Shown in pieces: positions 9,341 through 21,149 of a stretch of 64,000 nt of DNA. Position 1 is the first letter of the stretch. Every line of letters begins with the position of its first letter. This DNA is from Parelaphostrongylus tenuis (taxonomy: Eukaryota; Nematoda; Chromadorea; Rhabditida; Metastrongylidae), in NCBI GenBank assembly GCA_019055375.1, contig JAHQIW010004478.1, forward strand, positions 39,620 through 103,619. Direction: 5' to 3'. The position numbers and the translations under genes were made by a program. The notes under the pieces are model-generated. The model made no database searches. It had not been told where the DNA came from and worked only from the letters and a program-made list of their open reading frames with translations.

Positions 9341-11072
9341 ATGGCGAGAAGCTGGACCGACCCTATTATAAGTTTGCTGCTGGTCACAATCTTGACAGTG
9401 TCTGGATGTGGAGCGTTGCCTGGAGGTCTAGGTAAACAGCAAACAGTACAAGAATGCTATGACACTAATGATTTTTCCACTCTGAATAGAATTTATGAAC
9501 GTCTAATAGCACCTTGTATTTCTGTTTCCATCAATACTTGACGATAATAATTTCGAAGTTTTATGATATAAGGATTCATTTTCGAGAAAAATGTTGAGTA
9601 GAAAGTTCCGACACAAGGATTTTCTTTCTAATTTTATGCTACGGAAATTACGGAATTTCGCTGCAGTGAGCACGAGGGATTACAATGTCACCGACTTCAA
9701 AACTTTGCCCATACCTATGGTATACACTAACGACAGCAATGTTGCTTTTCGGTTCCCCGACATATCAACTAGCAAGGAGCAAGCTCGGTCGTTTGTTGAG
9801 CGTGTAGTTAAGCATGCAGTGAGTTTGAGACTTTTAGTTTTTAAAATATCCTAGCCAATTCCGAATTAGGTGAGGTGCTTTTTTTTTCGAGCATACGTCG
9901 GCCTCCTAGTGCTTTCTGTGAACTGTATAGCTTCACATAGTCTCATCAAAAGCGCTCTCAACAAACCAGCGCCAACTAGCAAAAAAATTTGTTCTTCAGG
10001 TATTCAAACTGTCGAACATCAAGGTCGTAGCTCTTTTCTACCAGATTCTGTAACCTACTTGATTCTCAGTCAACTTACTGTCACGGTCGATTACGAGCCT
10101 TTTTTGTGTGAGAAAGCTGTTACTCCGGATGATACCAATAGTGAGTTCCTGAATATTGTACAGTCGATTGAAGTATTTCAGGTAGAATGCAATGAAAATC
10201 AAAACAGATTGACAAATCAAGATTTATTTTTTAAATGAAAGAGAACAAGCACAATCTAGAAAAGTCACTCTAGAAGGTTCTGTAAAAAGAGAAAATATAT
10301 CATAGCACATTATTTAACTTGTGGTTCAATTCCAATTTGGACTACCCAGGCCAAACCGTTGACGGTTTGGATTTTCACAGATGGATAGATTGTAGCACAA
10401 AGTGGTTGTAAATTAGGCGCGGTAGTGTAACGGGTTAGGGCAAGTTTCCCCGCATAGGGTATGACGCGGAAGTTCTTGTGCATTACTCTACTTCATTGTT
10501 ATCTATAATAGCTGAAAACGGAAACTACACGGACTAAATCATTATTTTATAAAGGAGTTTTTGTCATATCTTATCCTGAGAAAGGTACAGCAATCGAAAT
10601 GTCAGATGATATTTGAGAAGGCTCTCAAAGAGTATATGGAATCAGTGTTCATAAACACTTTCCAACTCTTTCAGTTTTTAACTGATGTGACAGAAATCCT
10701 CCTTCAGACTCAAAGTTTCTTGCAGCCGTGGCTCTCGAACCCTACTGCATCATTAGTTGGCAACACGTGTACGGGAGAATGCTCCGTTCCAGACAACGGC
10801 ACACGGTGTGGTGATAACGGACGCATCATTAGGTCCTCCTAGAACCCGCCAAAGAACAATCACGGGCCATATCATGGTTTGAAAGACTTCTTTTCCTTCA
10901 GACTTACTTTGTATAGAGAGAGAAACTTATGTAGACCACAAACATCATCATGGCGAATTGGCCGACGGCAATGTGGCAGGGCTTGGTGGACAGAGCGATT
11001 CAAATGTTGGCATACGGCCCACTTGAACGTCACTTCTTTTCGGCAACTGTGACTGTCGGCGAAAGATATTAA
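9341..11072 (+). CDS. Secreted nematode-type protein, multi-exon, copy 1
   Basis: I do not recognise the family. Exon 1 (9,341-9,431, donor GTAAAC) encodes a signal peptide, MARSWTDPII then a Leu/Val-rich core ending VSGCGALPGG. Exon 2 (9,667-9,818, acceptor CTGCAG, donor GTGAGT) encodes a domain with VAFRFPDISTSKEQARSFVE. Exon 3 (10,000-10,140) encodes HQGRSSFLPDSVTYLILSQ then YEPFLCEKAV. The last exon (10,935-11,072, acceptor TGTAG) ends WPTAMWQGLVDRAIQML, FFSATVTVGERY and a stop. Exons 2, 3 and last each have homologs at matching spacing in other copies, which is the main support. Exons 1 and 2 close a codon but exon 3 needs one carried base, so an exon between 9,819 and 10,000 or between 10,141 and 10,935 is missing from my model or the gene is damaged. 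Confidence 0.6.
10330..10490 (+). repeat. Degenerate half of tRNA-like fold-back element
   Basis: The stretch GGCCAAACCGT...TTTTCACAGAT followed by GGCGCGGTAGTGTAACGGG matches the spacer-plus-right-arm part of the element at 39,890-40,036. An A box (TAGTGTAACGG) is present; the B box is gone. It lies in an intron of gene copy 1. Confidence 0.5.
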
Positions 11073-11291
11073 ACCGTGATTTTTCAAGACAAATATTTCT
11101 TTTTGATTGTTACTGATGCATAATACACCACCAATAAAGTGATGAACTGCATGGATATTGATCGGTCAGAGTAAAGCAATAAACTGCTTTTGCATATTGA
11201 AATAATTTTTGATCCAGTCTTTTCTTTGACAGCTCACTGAAAAAAAGTCTTGATCTTACTTTAGTAAGACTGTAGAAACAGTTTTGTCGTT

Positions 11292-11564
11292 TTACCTGAG
11301 AAAGTGATTTCCACACATTGATTTTGTGCAAATTTTGAGCTCAACAGGAAGCGCGTTTCCTTGAGCATCGATCGGTACAATACTTGTGTACTCAGCCTTC
11401 AGAATCGAATTGTCCAAGCAAGAATTTCGTCTTCTGCTCCACTTCCATTCAAGTTGAGTGCTACCGCTTTTGAGGCTCATCGACAAATCTGCAGGGCGAG
11501 TGGTCACGAAATTTGCGATATTCGTACTGCTCATTCCGTAAAGAAGGAGAGCGCTTGCCGACAA
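11292..11564 (-). CDS. Possible unrecognised exon, minus strand
   Basis: An open stretch of about 90 codons on the minus strand has balanced composition and several Cys (NSCLDNSILKAEYTSIV, KICTKSMCGNHF). It ends at a good donor-like CTCAG/GTAAAA at 11,296. No ATG is in frame, so if real it is an internal exon. I recognise no domain. It lies just downstream of, and convergent with, gene copy 1. Confidence 0.2.
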   Translation of the reverse strand: MSASALLLYGMSSTNIANFVTTRPADLSMSLKSGSTQLEWKWSRRRNSCLDNSILKAEYTSIVPIDAQGNALPVELKICTKSMCGNHFLR

Positions 11565-11599
11565 TTGTCTTCATGTGGAAGGACGCTACTTCAACTATT

Positions 11600-12620
11600 G
11601 ATTTGTCGTTTGGTTGAGCTGAAATGATGCACAAACAAATTTTCCTATGCATTTGAATATCCGACACCTCTCTCTAGAATCTGTGAGATTGAGATGATAC
11701 TCTCATCGCTGTCACTAACTACAGGAAAACTTGTTTGAGAAGGATCACAAGTATGAAAACAATAAAGCAACATGTTCGGATTGAATAGCTACAATGAAGA
11801 ACATGAATATCCAACTGAAAAGAGTAATTGTGAATGAACGAGAATGAAAAAGTTAGAATAAAAAAGTAAATAACTGAAAGAAAGTTGGGACGCTCAATCG
11901 ACTAGCGTTTGGCATTTCCGCTCAAAAGAATTTGTCGTGCATTTTAACCGCATACGTAATATTACGAAGTGAGCGAATGCATATTTGGATGGTCTAACAT
12001 CAATTTAATGAAGAGCGTGACTATCGCGAGCCACGTGATCGAGATAAAGATCACTTGTGTACCTGAAAAGCGACTTCCTTCGAAACCATGGTAATATGAA
12101 TTAGCGATAGCTTTAACTGGGACTTAACACGCACCATGTTACTACTAAAAATGGTCAATCGACTTGAGTTATCGATCTGAAGAAGATGAGTACGTCAAGG
12201 TACAAACCAAATAAAATTCTAATATCAACGTGAAGTTAAAACCTTTATTAGCACTTTATTTTCCTTCTTCGCAATGTTTTTTTTATTTTACAGATTGCAG
12301 CATTTCTGATATTCAATTCGTTTTTTCGTCCTCTTCTTGAACGTCGTAGAATACTTGTTGAGCGCGTTTCCTTGCAATCTCTCGAATAGGCCTGACTGTG
12401 ACATTGCGTGGGGTAGTCGTTGTCGACTGTCGGAGAGTATTGGATGTGGTGATCGGCCCAAGCGGGCCGAGACAAGCATCACGACTGCTCGGCCACAATG
12501 CTATCGGATTTGAGTGCTAATTGATGGAAGTATTAGTGATTGACAAAAGTTCTCTGTATTTAACCGCTTTTAGCTTTTACTATATCGCGAATACATATAA
12601 AATATATGTTGAAGATGTAG
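11600..12620. other. Non-coding stretch
   Basis: Nothing supportable. Overlapping short minus-strand frames at 12,248-12,498 lack domain or splice support. Confidence 0.5.
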
Positions 12621-12627
12621 AAAATTC

Positions 12628-12918
12628 GATGCCAGACGGGAATCGAAGCCGCATCGTTGTTATCCTGGAGCGCGTGCTAACTAATGTCACCATGGACGTC
12701 TGTTTTTACTATCCACTCTTTGTACGCTACAAGACATCAATTTATCAGCGGCCGACTGTCAACGGGGGCCTGGAAAGCCACATCGGCGTTGATCGCAGTC
12801 ACGCTGGCAGATGCTGGACCTATATTATCACAAGAATTCTTCTAAGGCGTCGGTAGTGCGCTTGGTTAGCACGCCCCTCATAAAGGGTGGAGAGCAGGTT
12901 CGATTCCCGTCTGACGTC
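12628..12918. mobile_element. Fold-back element with opposed tRNA-like arms, copy 2
   Basis: The left arm (12,628-12,700, minus) and right arm (12,847-12,918, plus) are both tRNA-like and inverted, with a 146-base spacer containing CGGCCGACTGTCAACGG, similar to the spacer edge of copy 1. The left arm keeps a B-box-like GGCTTCGATTCCC. The tail after the right arm (AGTTTTGCACATCTCTCAACATTA) resembles the tail of the other copies. This copy is clearly diverged from copies 1 and 3, so the family is old. Confidence 0.65.
12847..12918 (+). tRNA. tRNA-like sequence, anticodon CAT (element arm)
   Basis: 72 nt. The acceptor GCGTCGG/CTGACGT pairs fully with two wobbles. The D stem is GTGC/GCAC; the T loop TTCGATT sits in a stem with one mismatch and the B box GGTTCGATTCC is canonical. 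The anticodon loop is irregular (8 nt, CTCATAAA), which argues against a working tRNA-Met. It belongs to the fold-back element. Confidence 0.45.
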
Positions 12919-12949
12919 AAAGTTTTGCACATCTCTCAACATTATTAGA

Positions 12950-14080
12950 TTTTATTCACTGGACATTTTGCAAGTCGTCTTCTATCAGTAAGCTAGACAT
13001 GTTTCTTATAATCACTGTTTTCACGAATGTGTGTCTCCCAAATAGCTTCATGATCTCCGTTCGGCTGTCTTTAGTGGATGTGCTACGCATCGAATTCATC
13101 AAGCATCGTTAGGTATGACTGGATGCATAGCTGCCTTCGGTGACTCGCAGTGGCCTTCCCGCTTATCAGGCCAGTGCTGTTATTGCTTCGAATAAATCTG
13201 CTCCTAATTTCTCAATTCTGGTATGATAAACTTTGTGGATTAACTTGGGAGCGAAATCGAACAAGAGATTATGAGCATGGTTTTCTCTTAACATTTTTGC
13301 ATTCTTGCGACTCCACAGTCATTGATCATTTAGAGTTGCGGATATCTTGTTGCAGCTGGAATACTTTTGTACCTTCGATGAGATGAAGCCTCAATTGCTA
13401 AGTACAAGCCAAAAGTCAACATCGAAACATACCTAAGAGAATCGAGTGGTAAGAAGAAATTTGACGTCAGACTGGAGATGAAGCCTGCGTTCCACCTATA
13501 CCGGTGGTCGGTGCTTGGGATTGGACTAATATAAGTCGGTACTAAGTTGAAAAATTGCACAAACGTCGATTTTGTCGTATTGCTGGATGACTCTGATGTT
13601 AAAACAACTAACCATATAAACTTTGACTCTGAATGAGTTTTCATGTCTCACTTGTATTTGTTTCTAAGTTATTGCTTTTGCTGCATTATAAAAGCAGTTA
13701 TGGTACATATTCAAATTGTGGTCTTCATGTAACTCCATCGTGACGTTTCCTTCCACTCATTTTACATCTTATTCAATTACCGCATCATTGTAACGCCAGT
13801 GTCATTCCTTGAAGTTTTTCTGAATGGTCGTAAATATCATTTAATATTGTGCATTATTGGGGACATTTTTTAGTATGCAAAGGGTGTTTTTTACTTTGTG
13901 TTGGGATGTGATCTACTTCAGTTGCTAGGTTGTTTTTAATGCTCAGATCAATTCGAAGGACACACTTTCTATCAACCTCGGCATCAAAGTCTATGTGTAT
14001 ATAAATCAATGGCTAATTTTTTTTTATCCGACGTGAGGTTGGTAATCGTGGTAGTAGTATCAGCCAGTGGTAACAGTGTT
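12950..14080. other. Non-coding stretch
   Basis: No gene, RNA or clear repeat seen; only short frames without support. Confidence 0.4.
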
Positions 14081-14092
14081 GTTCGTTAATAG

Positions 14093-14135
14093 ACGTTTCG
14101 GGAACCCTGCCTTTTTCAAAGCGTGGACGTACCCT
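14093..14135 (-). repeat. PLE terminal-arm relic with eroded hammerhead-like motif
   Basis: The minus strand reads TTGAAAAAGGC...CCCGAAACGTC, a worn form of the CTGAAGAAGGC...GCCGAAACGTC motif at 1,441-1,475. Both are preceded on the plus strand by an ACG.GAGGTTG box. A similar worn copy is at about 21,210-21,260, also followed by a CATAGGTCAAG/CGTAGGTCAAG box. Confidence 0.45.
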
Positions 14136-14170
14136 CTTATTAATATTCGTATGAATAGGTGGAATGATTT

Positions 14171-14184
14171 CCCCCCCCCCCCCC
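14171..14184 (+). repeat. Poly-C tract, 14 C
   Basis: An uninterrupted run of 14 C in AT-rich DNA, just before a tandem repeat. Confidence 0.95.
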
Positions 14185-14204
14185 ATAGGTCAAGTTAGGT
14201 CAAA

Positions 14205-14335
14205 AAACATCGTCAGTTACAATAACATCGTTACTTACAGTAACATCATCGCTTACAATAACACCGTCAGCTACAATAACACCACTTACCATAACACTGT
14301 CGCTTACTATAACATTCGCAGTATCGTCAGATGAC
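14205..14335 (+). repeat. Imperfect tandem repeat of about 20-24 bp
   Basis: Five to six imperfect units of the type CGTCAGTTACAATAACATC, varying between 19 and 24 bases. Confidence 0.85.
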
Positions 14336-14600
14336 GATACTTCTCATCAATCGGTCACTCACACTAACACAGGCATATGTTCACATAACGATATGTCGCA
14401 ATCATGTATATATTATTATTGTATTCTTATTATAGTGATACATGTACATTATAGGTTGCTTGGTATAACCCATATAAAGGATTTGAACTTTGTGCTCTTG
14501 TCCGTTGCGAGACACGAGTTGACAGCAGATCAAAACAACCAAACCAGTGAACCATCACCACACACGTCACGATTATCGGCTGCCTAGTTGTAAACACTCA

Positions 14601-15821
14601 TCACGTCAAGAAGCTAAAGTTCCAGGTCGGGATATATGGTATTTTCTTTGGAAATGACAGTGTATTTTGTTGTGGCACTAGTGGACAACAAGCAGACATT
14701 CCAGCGCCGATGTATGAGGGGGTCAGTTGCAGAAGTTGGCCGTAGAAGTGCGAGAGAAGCGCTAGGAACGACTTGGTGTTGCCCTTCTCCAGAAAACACC
14801 CGACCCCATACTGCATAGTCAACGCTACATTTTTGAGGAAGTGGTGTGGACCACGGTGGCACATTCTCATATAGCCCTTATAATGTTCAATCGGACTGTC
14901 ATCTCTTGGCGCCATGAAGCAACATCCGGGAGCGAGAAAATTCAAAGACTGCAACCCACCTTAAAACAGATCCCATTGACTTCTTTCATAGCTAGACTCA
15001 TTTTTTTGTGAGGAATTCAACGAATCTTTGCTTAGCAAATAGTAGCATATCATTGATGATTATGGTGACCTTATTGTTGATTTGTTGCTTTCTTTGAATA
15101 GATAACAAATGATCGAACAAAAGTGTTGGGATTCGAAAAAATAGTGGAACAACCCAATAATAACGAATCATTGTCGTTAATTTATTCCTACTACATTACT
15201 ACATTAAACTACTCCAGATTTATTCAACTCAATATTCTTTTAGCTGCAACGAGAAACTCAGAAACCTCTCTCAAAAAGTAAGCATATTCTTAAAATTTTT
15301 GAGATCTGCTACAGCTCGCAAGGAGATTTTTTTTGAACAAACACACCATTGAAATTCTCGATATCTGAGCTATCTACTGATAATTAAAAGGCGACGGCTT
15401 GATGCCAATATTGCTCTATCCATCCACATACCGGTGGAAGGCATACGCATCGCATATGAAATTCAATCTCAATTTCAGTGTTGTATCGCAACAAAGAGCT
15501 TTCTTGGAAAACAAAAACATGGTTAGTTTGCCGAGATTCGCGCTATCAAATAGGTGCTGAACTTTTGAGGAAGACTTTGTTGATCGAAAAATGCTAGAGT
15601 GTTTGATAATACTTTCTCCACTGTTTACAGCCTTAAAAAAATACGCTTTTAATTTTCGAGATCTAGTTATCGAAGAAGTACTAATATGTCTTGAGAGAGC
15701 GAAGAAAACCTTTTTTCGAATATGTGTGCTGATAGGGGAATTATGGTATCATTCGAAATGATGAACGCGCGCTCTTTGTATACTTACTCAAGCTATATGT
15801 TAGAATTACCTCCACATACAC
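14601..15821 (+). repeat. Interspersed repeat family A, copy 1, left part
   Basis: This part is homologous to 19,600-20,475 from base 14,876 on, and its first part to the reverse complement of 36,590-36,840. It continues after the RTE insertion at 19,179-19,600. Landmarks are a CGAGAAAATTCAAAGACTGC box and a GAACGCGCGCTCTT box. The frames at 14,601-14,954 (minus) are partly shared with 36,591-36,881 but I see no domain, so I treat them as repeat sequence. Confidence 0.75.
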
Positions 15822-16132
15822 AGCTGTTCCACGGACCTCCCTCTTTGAGGGATCCCGCCCGGTCAGTCGCGAGGCCCGTGGCGCGTCCCCAGGTGGCGGA
15901 TAGGGGAATAAACGCGAACCAAAAGCGACCGTGTGCTTCCCAGAGACGCAGGTGGATTCAGGGGACGAGCTCCCTGCTTCTGCAGCGCCGACTTGACAAA
16001 ACTCTATCTCTACGAGTCAAGTCGGCCAAAAGCCTGCAATCAAGCGGCTGGGAAGTACATGGGAGGCGGTTAGGCGTCGCCTCCAACAAATAAGCTCCTC
16101 CCGCTCCTCCGAGAGAGACTGGCAAGCTACTC

Positions 16133-17150
16133 GTGAGTACCGAGCCCCCAAGTTTAGAGCCTGGCAAGCTATACGTTGGGTATCGAAATGCCAAAAACAG
16201 CAACAAATATGGGCCTCAATCCCCTGACCCCGAAAGAGCCCCTGGTACGGCAGCGCCAGGTAGGACGAGTACGGAGAGGCTGCTAAAATCTCAGGGCCGA
16301 ACTAGGCTGCCAAGATCGAAACGGACTAAAATGACGATCTGTACCTACAAAGCAAGAACCCTTGCTCACCAATCCGCTGTAGAAGATCTGTTGATTCAAG
16401 CAAGAAGAATAAGGTACGACGTCATTGGCCTGGCTGAGACGAGAAGGCGCCATCCTTTTCACGATGTTTATGACACCGGAGAAGAACTGTTCCATGGTAC
16501 ATGCGATCGCAGAGGTGTCGGCGGCGTTCGCGTCCTCGTCAAATCGAATTTGACCGTGAACATTGATTCGTTCGAGCAACTAACAACCCGTATCGGACGA
16601 TTACGGTTGAAACGATGTGGTTCTATGCCGGCTTTGACCATCTTCGTTGCTTACGCACCAACATCAAGCTATGACGAAGACGAAGTCGAAGCGTTCTATA
16701 TGGACCTCGAAAAATTCTTCAGAGAAGATCATACATTCTTCAAGGACATTGTCGGAGATTTTAACGCAAAAATTGGACCTAGAAGAACGTCTGAAGAGCG
16801 TCACATAGGGACCCACGGACTAGAATGGAATGAACAGGGTGAGAGGCTATCTGAGTTTATCATGACGACCCAAACCATCCATGGTAACTCGCAATTCCAA
16901 AAGCCTCTTTCTCAGCGATAGACGTGGGAGTCTCCCAATGGAGAGTACCATAACGAACTAGATCACATCATAGTAAATCGAAGGTTTTGCCTGACCGACG
17001 TCGCTGTTACTCCTAAGTTCTACACGGGATCAGACCATCGCCTCCTTCGCGCAACATTCCGATTTTCGATGAGAGGAGAGAAAGCCGCTAAATTCAAACA
17101 ACGAAGTCCCACAACTACCATAAACTGGGATGTATTCAAATCATTAGTCG
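16133..17150 (+). pseudogene. RTE endonuclease (APE-type) domain
   Basis: The endonuclease/exonuclease/phosphatase fold nicks target DNA for target-primed reverse transcription. Visible motifs in order are MTICTYKARTLAH (N-terminal strand with the Asn position changed to Lys), VIGLAETRR (catalytic Glu), VAYAPTSS, VGDFNAKIG (Asp/Asn) and, after an in-frame TAG at 16,919-16,921, LDHIIVNRRF and YTGSDHRLL (terminal Asp-His). The frame is lost around 17,150. The codons upstream of ATG 16,331 may be a 5' leader or N-terminal extension. Confidence 0.9.
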
Positions 17151-17154
17151 GCTC

Positions 17155-19170
17155 TTGGAAGATACCGTTGTCGACAACATCGACGAAGAATACGATCGAC
17201 TCGTTGAATATCTTCGCGTTAGCGCGATGAAAGCCGAGAGTCCTAAGGTCACGAAGAGACGCTTGTCTCCGCAGACACTCGAGCTGATACGTCAACGTGG
17301 AATCGCACGAGCTGCAGGCAACCGAAACCTTACGTCCGAACTTGTGAAACGATGCAGAGAAGCGATAAAAGAAGACCTTAAAGAGAGAAGAGCAGCAGTT
17401 TTGGCAGAAGCTGCAGAAGCTGCGAAGAGCATTCGCAAAGCCCAGCGAGGCTTCGCCAACTATAAGACCAAGATGATTGCACTCCGATACCCTGACGGGA
17501 CACTTACAGCTTCCAGAAGGGCTATGGAGAAAATCATCCACCAATACTACTCGGATCTCTTCGCTAGCCATGTCCTCTTACCGTCATATAATTTGAAAGA
17601 AGACGAATATGTCGTCCCACCTGGTCCTCCCTTCCGAAATCCGACATGCTATATCGTCGGTGAAAAACAGAACAACACCCGGTCCAGACAGGATTAGACC
17701 AGAACATCTGAAGAATCTGCCGCCAGTTCTCATCAACACCCTGGCTCAGCTCTTCACTCGCTACCTGTCAGAACGCAAGGTCCCTATTCAATGGAACACC
17801 AGCAAGACCGTACTGTTGCTCAAAAAGGGAGACCTTCACGACATAGGCAATTATCGCCCAATCTGCTTGCTGTCCGTTGTCTATAAACTCTTTACTCGAG
17901 TCATCCTAAACAGGATTGACAGAACACTGGACGAAGGACAGCCATGCGAACAAGCAGGGTTCCGAAGAGGATTTAGTACCATGGACCACATTCACACGAT
18001 TACAAGACTCATCGAAGTTTCACGAGAGTACAAGCGACCACTCTGTCTCACTTTCATCGATCTGAAGAAGTCCTTTGATTCAGTGGAAATAGAAGCGGTT
18101 ATAGAGGCGCTGGATAACCAGGGCGTCCCTACTCGGTACACAATGATCCTTCGTGAGCTCTATAAAGATTTCACGACCACAATATCTCCATTCTACAACA
18201 ATATCACCATTGACGTAAGAAGAGGGGTTCAACAAGGCGATACAATATCGCCAAAACTATTCACTGCCACCCTACAAAACGTCATGCGAACATTAGAATG
18301 GGACGAAATGGGAGAGAAAATTGACGGTCGACAATTAAACCATCTTTGCTTTGCTGACGATATCGTTCTCATAACACCAAACATCAGCCAAGCGGAACGA
18401 ATGTTGACCGATTTCGATAACCCCTGTGGAAAGATTGGTTTCAATTGAATCTAACGAAAACAATGTTCATGAGGAACGGATGGGTTTCTAACGCCCCATT
18501 CACGCTCAACGGAACGACAATCTCCGAATGCTCCAGTTACCTCTACCTAAGTCGTGAAATCAACATGATGAACGATTCAGCTCCAGAGTTGAGCAGGAGG
18601 AAACGAGCGGCTTGGGGAACGTTTAAGAGCATCGAAGATGTAGTGAAGAGGACAAAGAACATCCGACTCCGTGCCCACCTTTTCGATCCGACAATTATCC
18701 CTGCCCTGACGTATGCAGCAGAAACCTGGTCGCTACGTAAGCAGGATGAAAGATCACTTGCCGTTATCGAACGCGCAGTCGAAAGGTCGATGCTAGGAGT
18801 ATCCCGTATCTCGCAAATGAGAGAAAGGATCCGAAGTTCCGACCTACGTCAACGATCGAAAATCAGAGACGCCGTTCTACACGCCGGGATATCGAAAATA
18901 AGGTGGGCCGGACACGTGATGCGCTTCAACGACAACCGATGGACGAGATCCGTTACCGACTGGATTCCTCTGGACGTCAAGCGCTCTACAGGAAGACCAC
19001 TGACCCGCTGGTCCGATTTCTTCACGAAAGCGATAGAAGAAAGATATGATGCTCAGCGAATCCCTAGAGCGAGGAGTACCCAGTGGGCTACTCTTGCAAG
19101 CGATAGGGAAAAATGGAAGAGTTGCTGGTTCCCGCTCGAGTCACTCGACGATCAACGGGACGACAGGTGA
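17155..19170 (+). pseudogene. RTE reverse transcriptase domain and C-terminus
   Basis: This copies element RNA at the nicked target. It is in three frame segments: 17,155 to about 17,620, about 17,609-18,448, and 18,445-19,170. RT blocks seen are LKKGDLHDIGNYRPICLL, AGFRRGFSTMDHI, FIDLKKSFDSV (first catalytic Asp), RRGVQQGDTISPKLF, and LCFADDIVLIT with the catalytic Asp pair at 18,356-18,361. The last segment (LRAHLFDPTIIPALTYAAET, RWAGHVMRFND, ends QRDDR and stop) is the conserved RTE C-terminal region. Catalytic residues survive but the frameshifts near 17,620 and 18,445 and the upstream stop make it non-autonomous now. Confidence 0.92.
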
Positions 19171-19178
19171 TACAGGTG

Positions 19179-19600
19179 ATACACCGCTATTAGAAGTATT
19201 GAGTTGTAGGAGATGTGCTTTCAAGCTAAGTTCTCGGAACACAGGTGACACAAATGCACAATAGTGGTTGAAAGTTGTTTAATTTTTTTTCAAAGGGAAA
19301 TGGTATTACCGCCGAAAAATTGAGGATTTGATGAGGAAAAAATCACTTTTCATATCAAAAAACTTTTGTAGAAGGTTCACTAGTGAGATTCCATCCTTTA
19401 TGTTACTATTAGATAGCTCTGACTCATGAGCTTCATCTATTATCAAAAAGTGAACTACCTATGACGTCCAAACCGCGCTGTAGCATTATAGCCGTGAAGT
19501 GTGATCTTCTTTTCGCTTTTACAACGTTCTATGGCAAGCTCTTAAAAACCATTCACATCATCAAAGTTCTCGAGACTTGGGCTGTTTAATAACTAATGAA
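19179..19600 (+). repeat. Repeat family A, copy 1, right part
   Basis: It resumes after the RTE insertion and matches 20,470-20,890. At about 19,600 it joins directly to the start of copy 2, so the two copies are in tandem. Confidence 0.8.
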
Positions 19601-21140
19601 ACTTTATAATGTTCAATCAAAACTGTCATCTCTTGGCGCCATGAAACAAAATCTGTGAGCGAGAAAATTCAAAGACTGCAACCCATCTTGAAACAGATCC
19701 ATTGGCTTTTTCATAGCCTCATTCCTTATTGTTGATTTGCTGCTTTCTCTGAATAAATAACAAATGATCGAACAGAAGTGTCGGGATTCGAAAAAATAGT
19801 GGAACAACCCAATAATAACAAATTAATGTCGTTAATTTATTCCTACGGCTTACTACACTAGACTACTCCAGGTTTTAGTCAACTCAATAATCTTTTAGTT
19901 GCAACGAGGAACTAAAAAGCCTCTCTCAAAAAGTAAGCATATTCTTAAAATATTTGAAATCTGCCACAGCTTGCAAAGAGACTTTTTTGAACAAACACAC
20001 CATTAATTCTCGATATTTGAGCTATCTACTGATAATTGAAAGGCTACTGCTTGATGCGATATTGCTGTATCCATCCACATATCGGTGGAAAGCATACTCA
20101 TCGCATATAAATTCAATCTCAATTTCAGTGCTGTATCGCAATAAAGAGCTTTCTTGGAAAACAAAAAATACTATTAGTTTGCCGAGATTTGCGCTATCAA
20201 ATAGTTGCTGAACTTTTTGAGAAGAACTTTGTTCTGCGAAAAATGCTTGAGTGTTTGATAATACTTTTTCCACTGTTACAGCCTTACAAAAAATAAAATA
20301 CGCTTCAAATTTTCGAGATCTATGTTCTCGAATAACTACTAATATGTCTAGAGAGAGCGAAAAAAACTTTTTTTTTTTTAAATGTGTGCTGATAGGGGAT
20401 TTATGGTGTCATACGCGATGGTGAACGCGCGCTCTTCGTATACTTACTCAAGCTATATGTCAGAATTACATACACCTCTATTAGAAATGTTGAGTTGTAG
20501 AAGATGTGCTTTCATGCTAAGTTCTCGGATCACAGGTGATACAAATGCACAATAGTGGTTGAATGTTTGTTTAGTTATTTACAGGAAAATGGTTTTATTG
20601 CTGAAAAGTTAAGGATTTGATAAGGAAAAAAACACTTTCCATATCAAAAAGCTTTTGTAGAAGGTTCACTAGTGAGATACCATTCTTCATGTAACTATGA
20701 GACAGCTTTGACTCATGAGCTTCATCTATAATTAAAAACTAAACCACCTATGACGTTGAAATAGCGGGGTAGCATTATGTCCGTGAAATGTGATCTTCCT
20801 TTCGCTTTCACAGCGTTCCATGACAAGCCCTTATAAACCATTTGCATCATTAAAATTCTCGAGACTTGGGCTATCTAATAACTACTAGAACTTTAGTGAA
20901 GAGCCATATCGAAGCTTCAGCCGAACAAATGAAGGAAACTGAGTGTGAAACATTATTCTGCTTTCACTGCTATAACGTAATGAAAGGTTTTTCTAGAAAG
21001 CGGGCATGCCATTAAAGTCGCAGAGATTCAAGCTTTCGAATGATTGCCGAATTCAGAGAGAAAGCTTTTGTTTTGCAAGAAAGACCTTCAGGCAATCGTG
21101 TACCTCAGCTGGTACACGCCGTCCCCTAGTAGTTAATGTG
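19601..21140 (+). repeat. Repeat family A, copy 2 (uninterrupted)
   Basis: It begins at a TATAATGTTCAATC box (compare 14,880) and runs to a GTGTACCTCAGCTGGTACACG box, shared with 39,483. About 90% identical to copy 1 by eye. It supplies the empty site for the RTE insertion. Confidence 0.8.
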
Positions 21141-21149
21141 TTATCCAGC

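Larger units (their letters stand above)
15822..19178 (+). mobile_element. RTE-type non-LTR retrotransposon, full length but broken
   Basis: The 3,357-bp element is bounded by the 6-bp duplication ATACAC (15,816-15,821 and 19,179-19,184). The uninterrupted sister repeat has a single ATACAC at 20,470-20,475. The 3' end is a two-unit GGTGATACA-like repeat, and short 3' tandem repeats without long poly-A are typical of RTE elements. It is more GC-rich than its surroundings and encodes APE endonuclease and reverse transcriptase in pieces. Confidence 0.9.

Noticed and set aside
14601..14954. Minus frame of 117 codons, similar to one at 36,591, as a conserved protein
   Set aside because: The similarity is explained by family A repeat DNA; frames are not conserved between the copies over their length.
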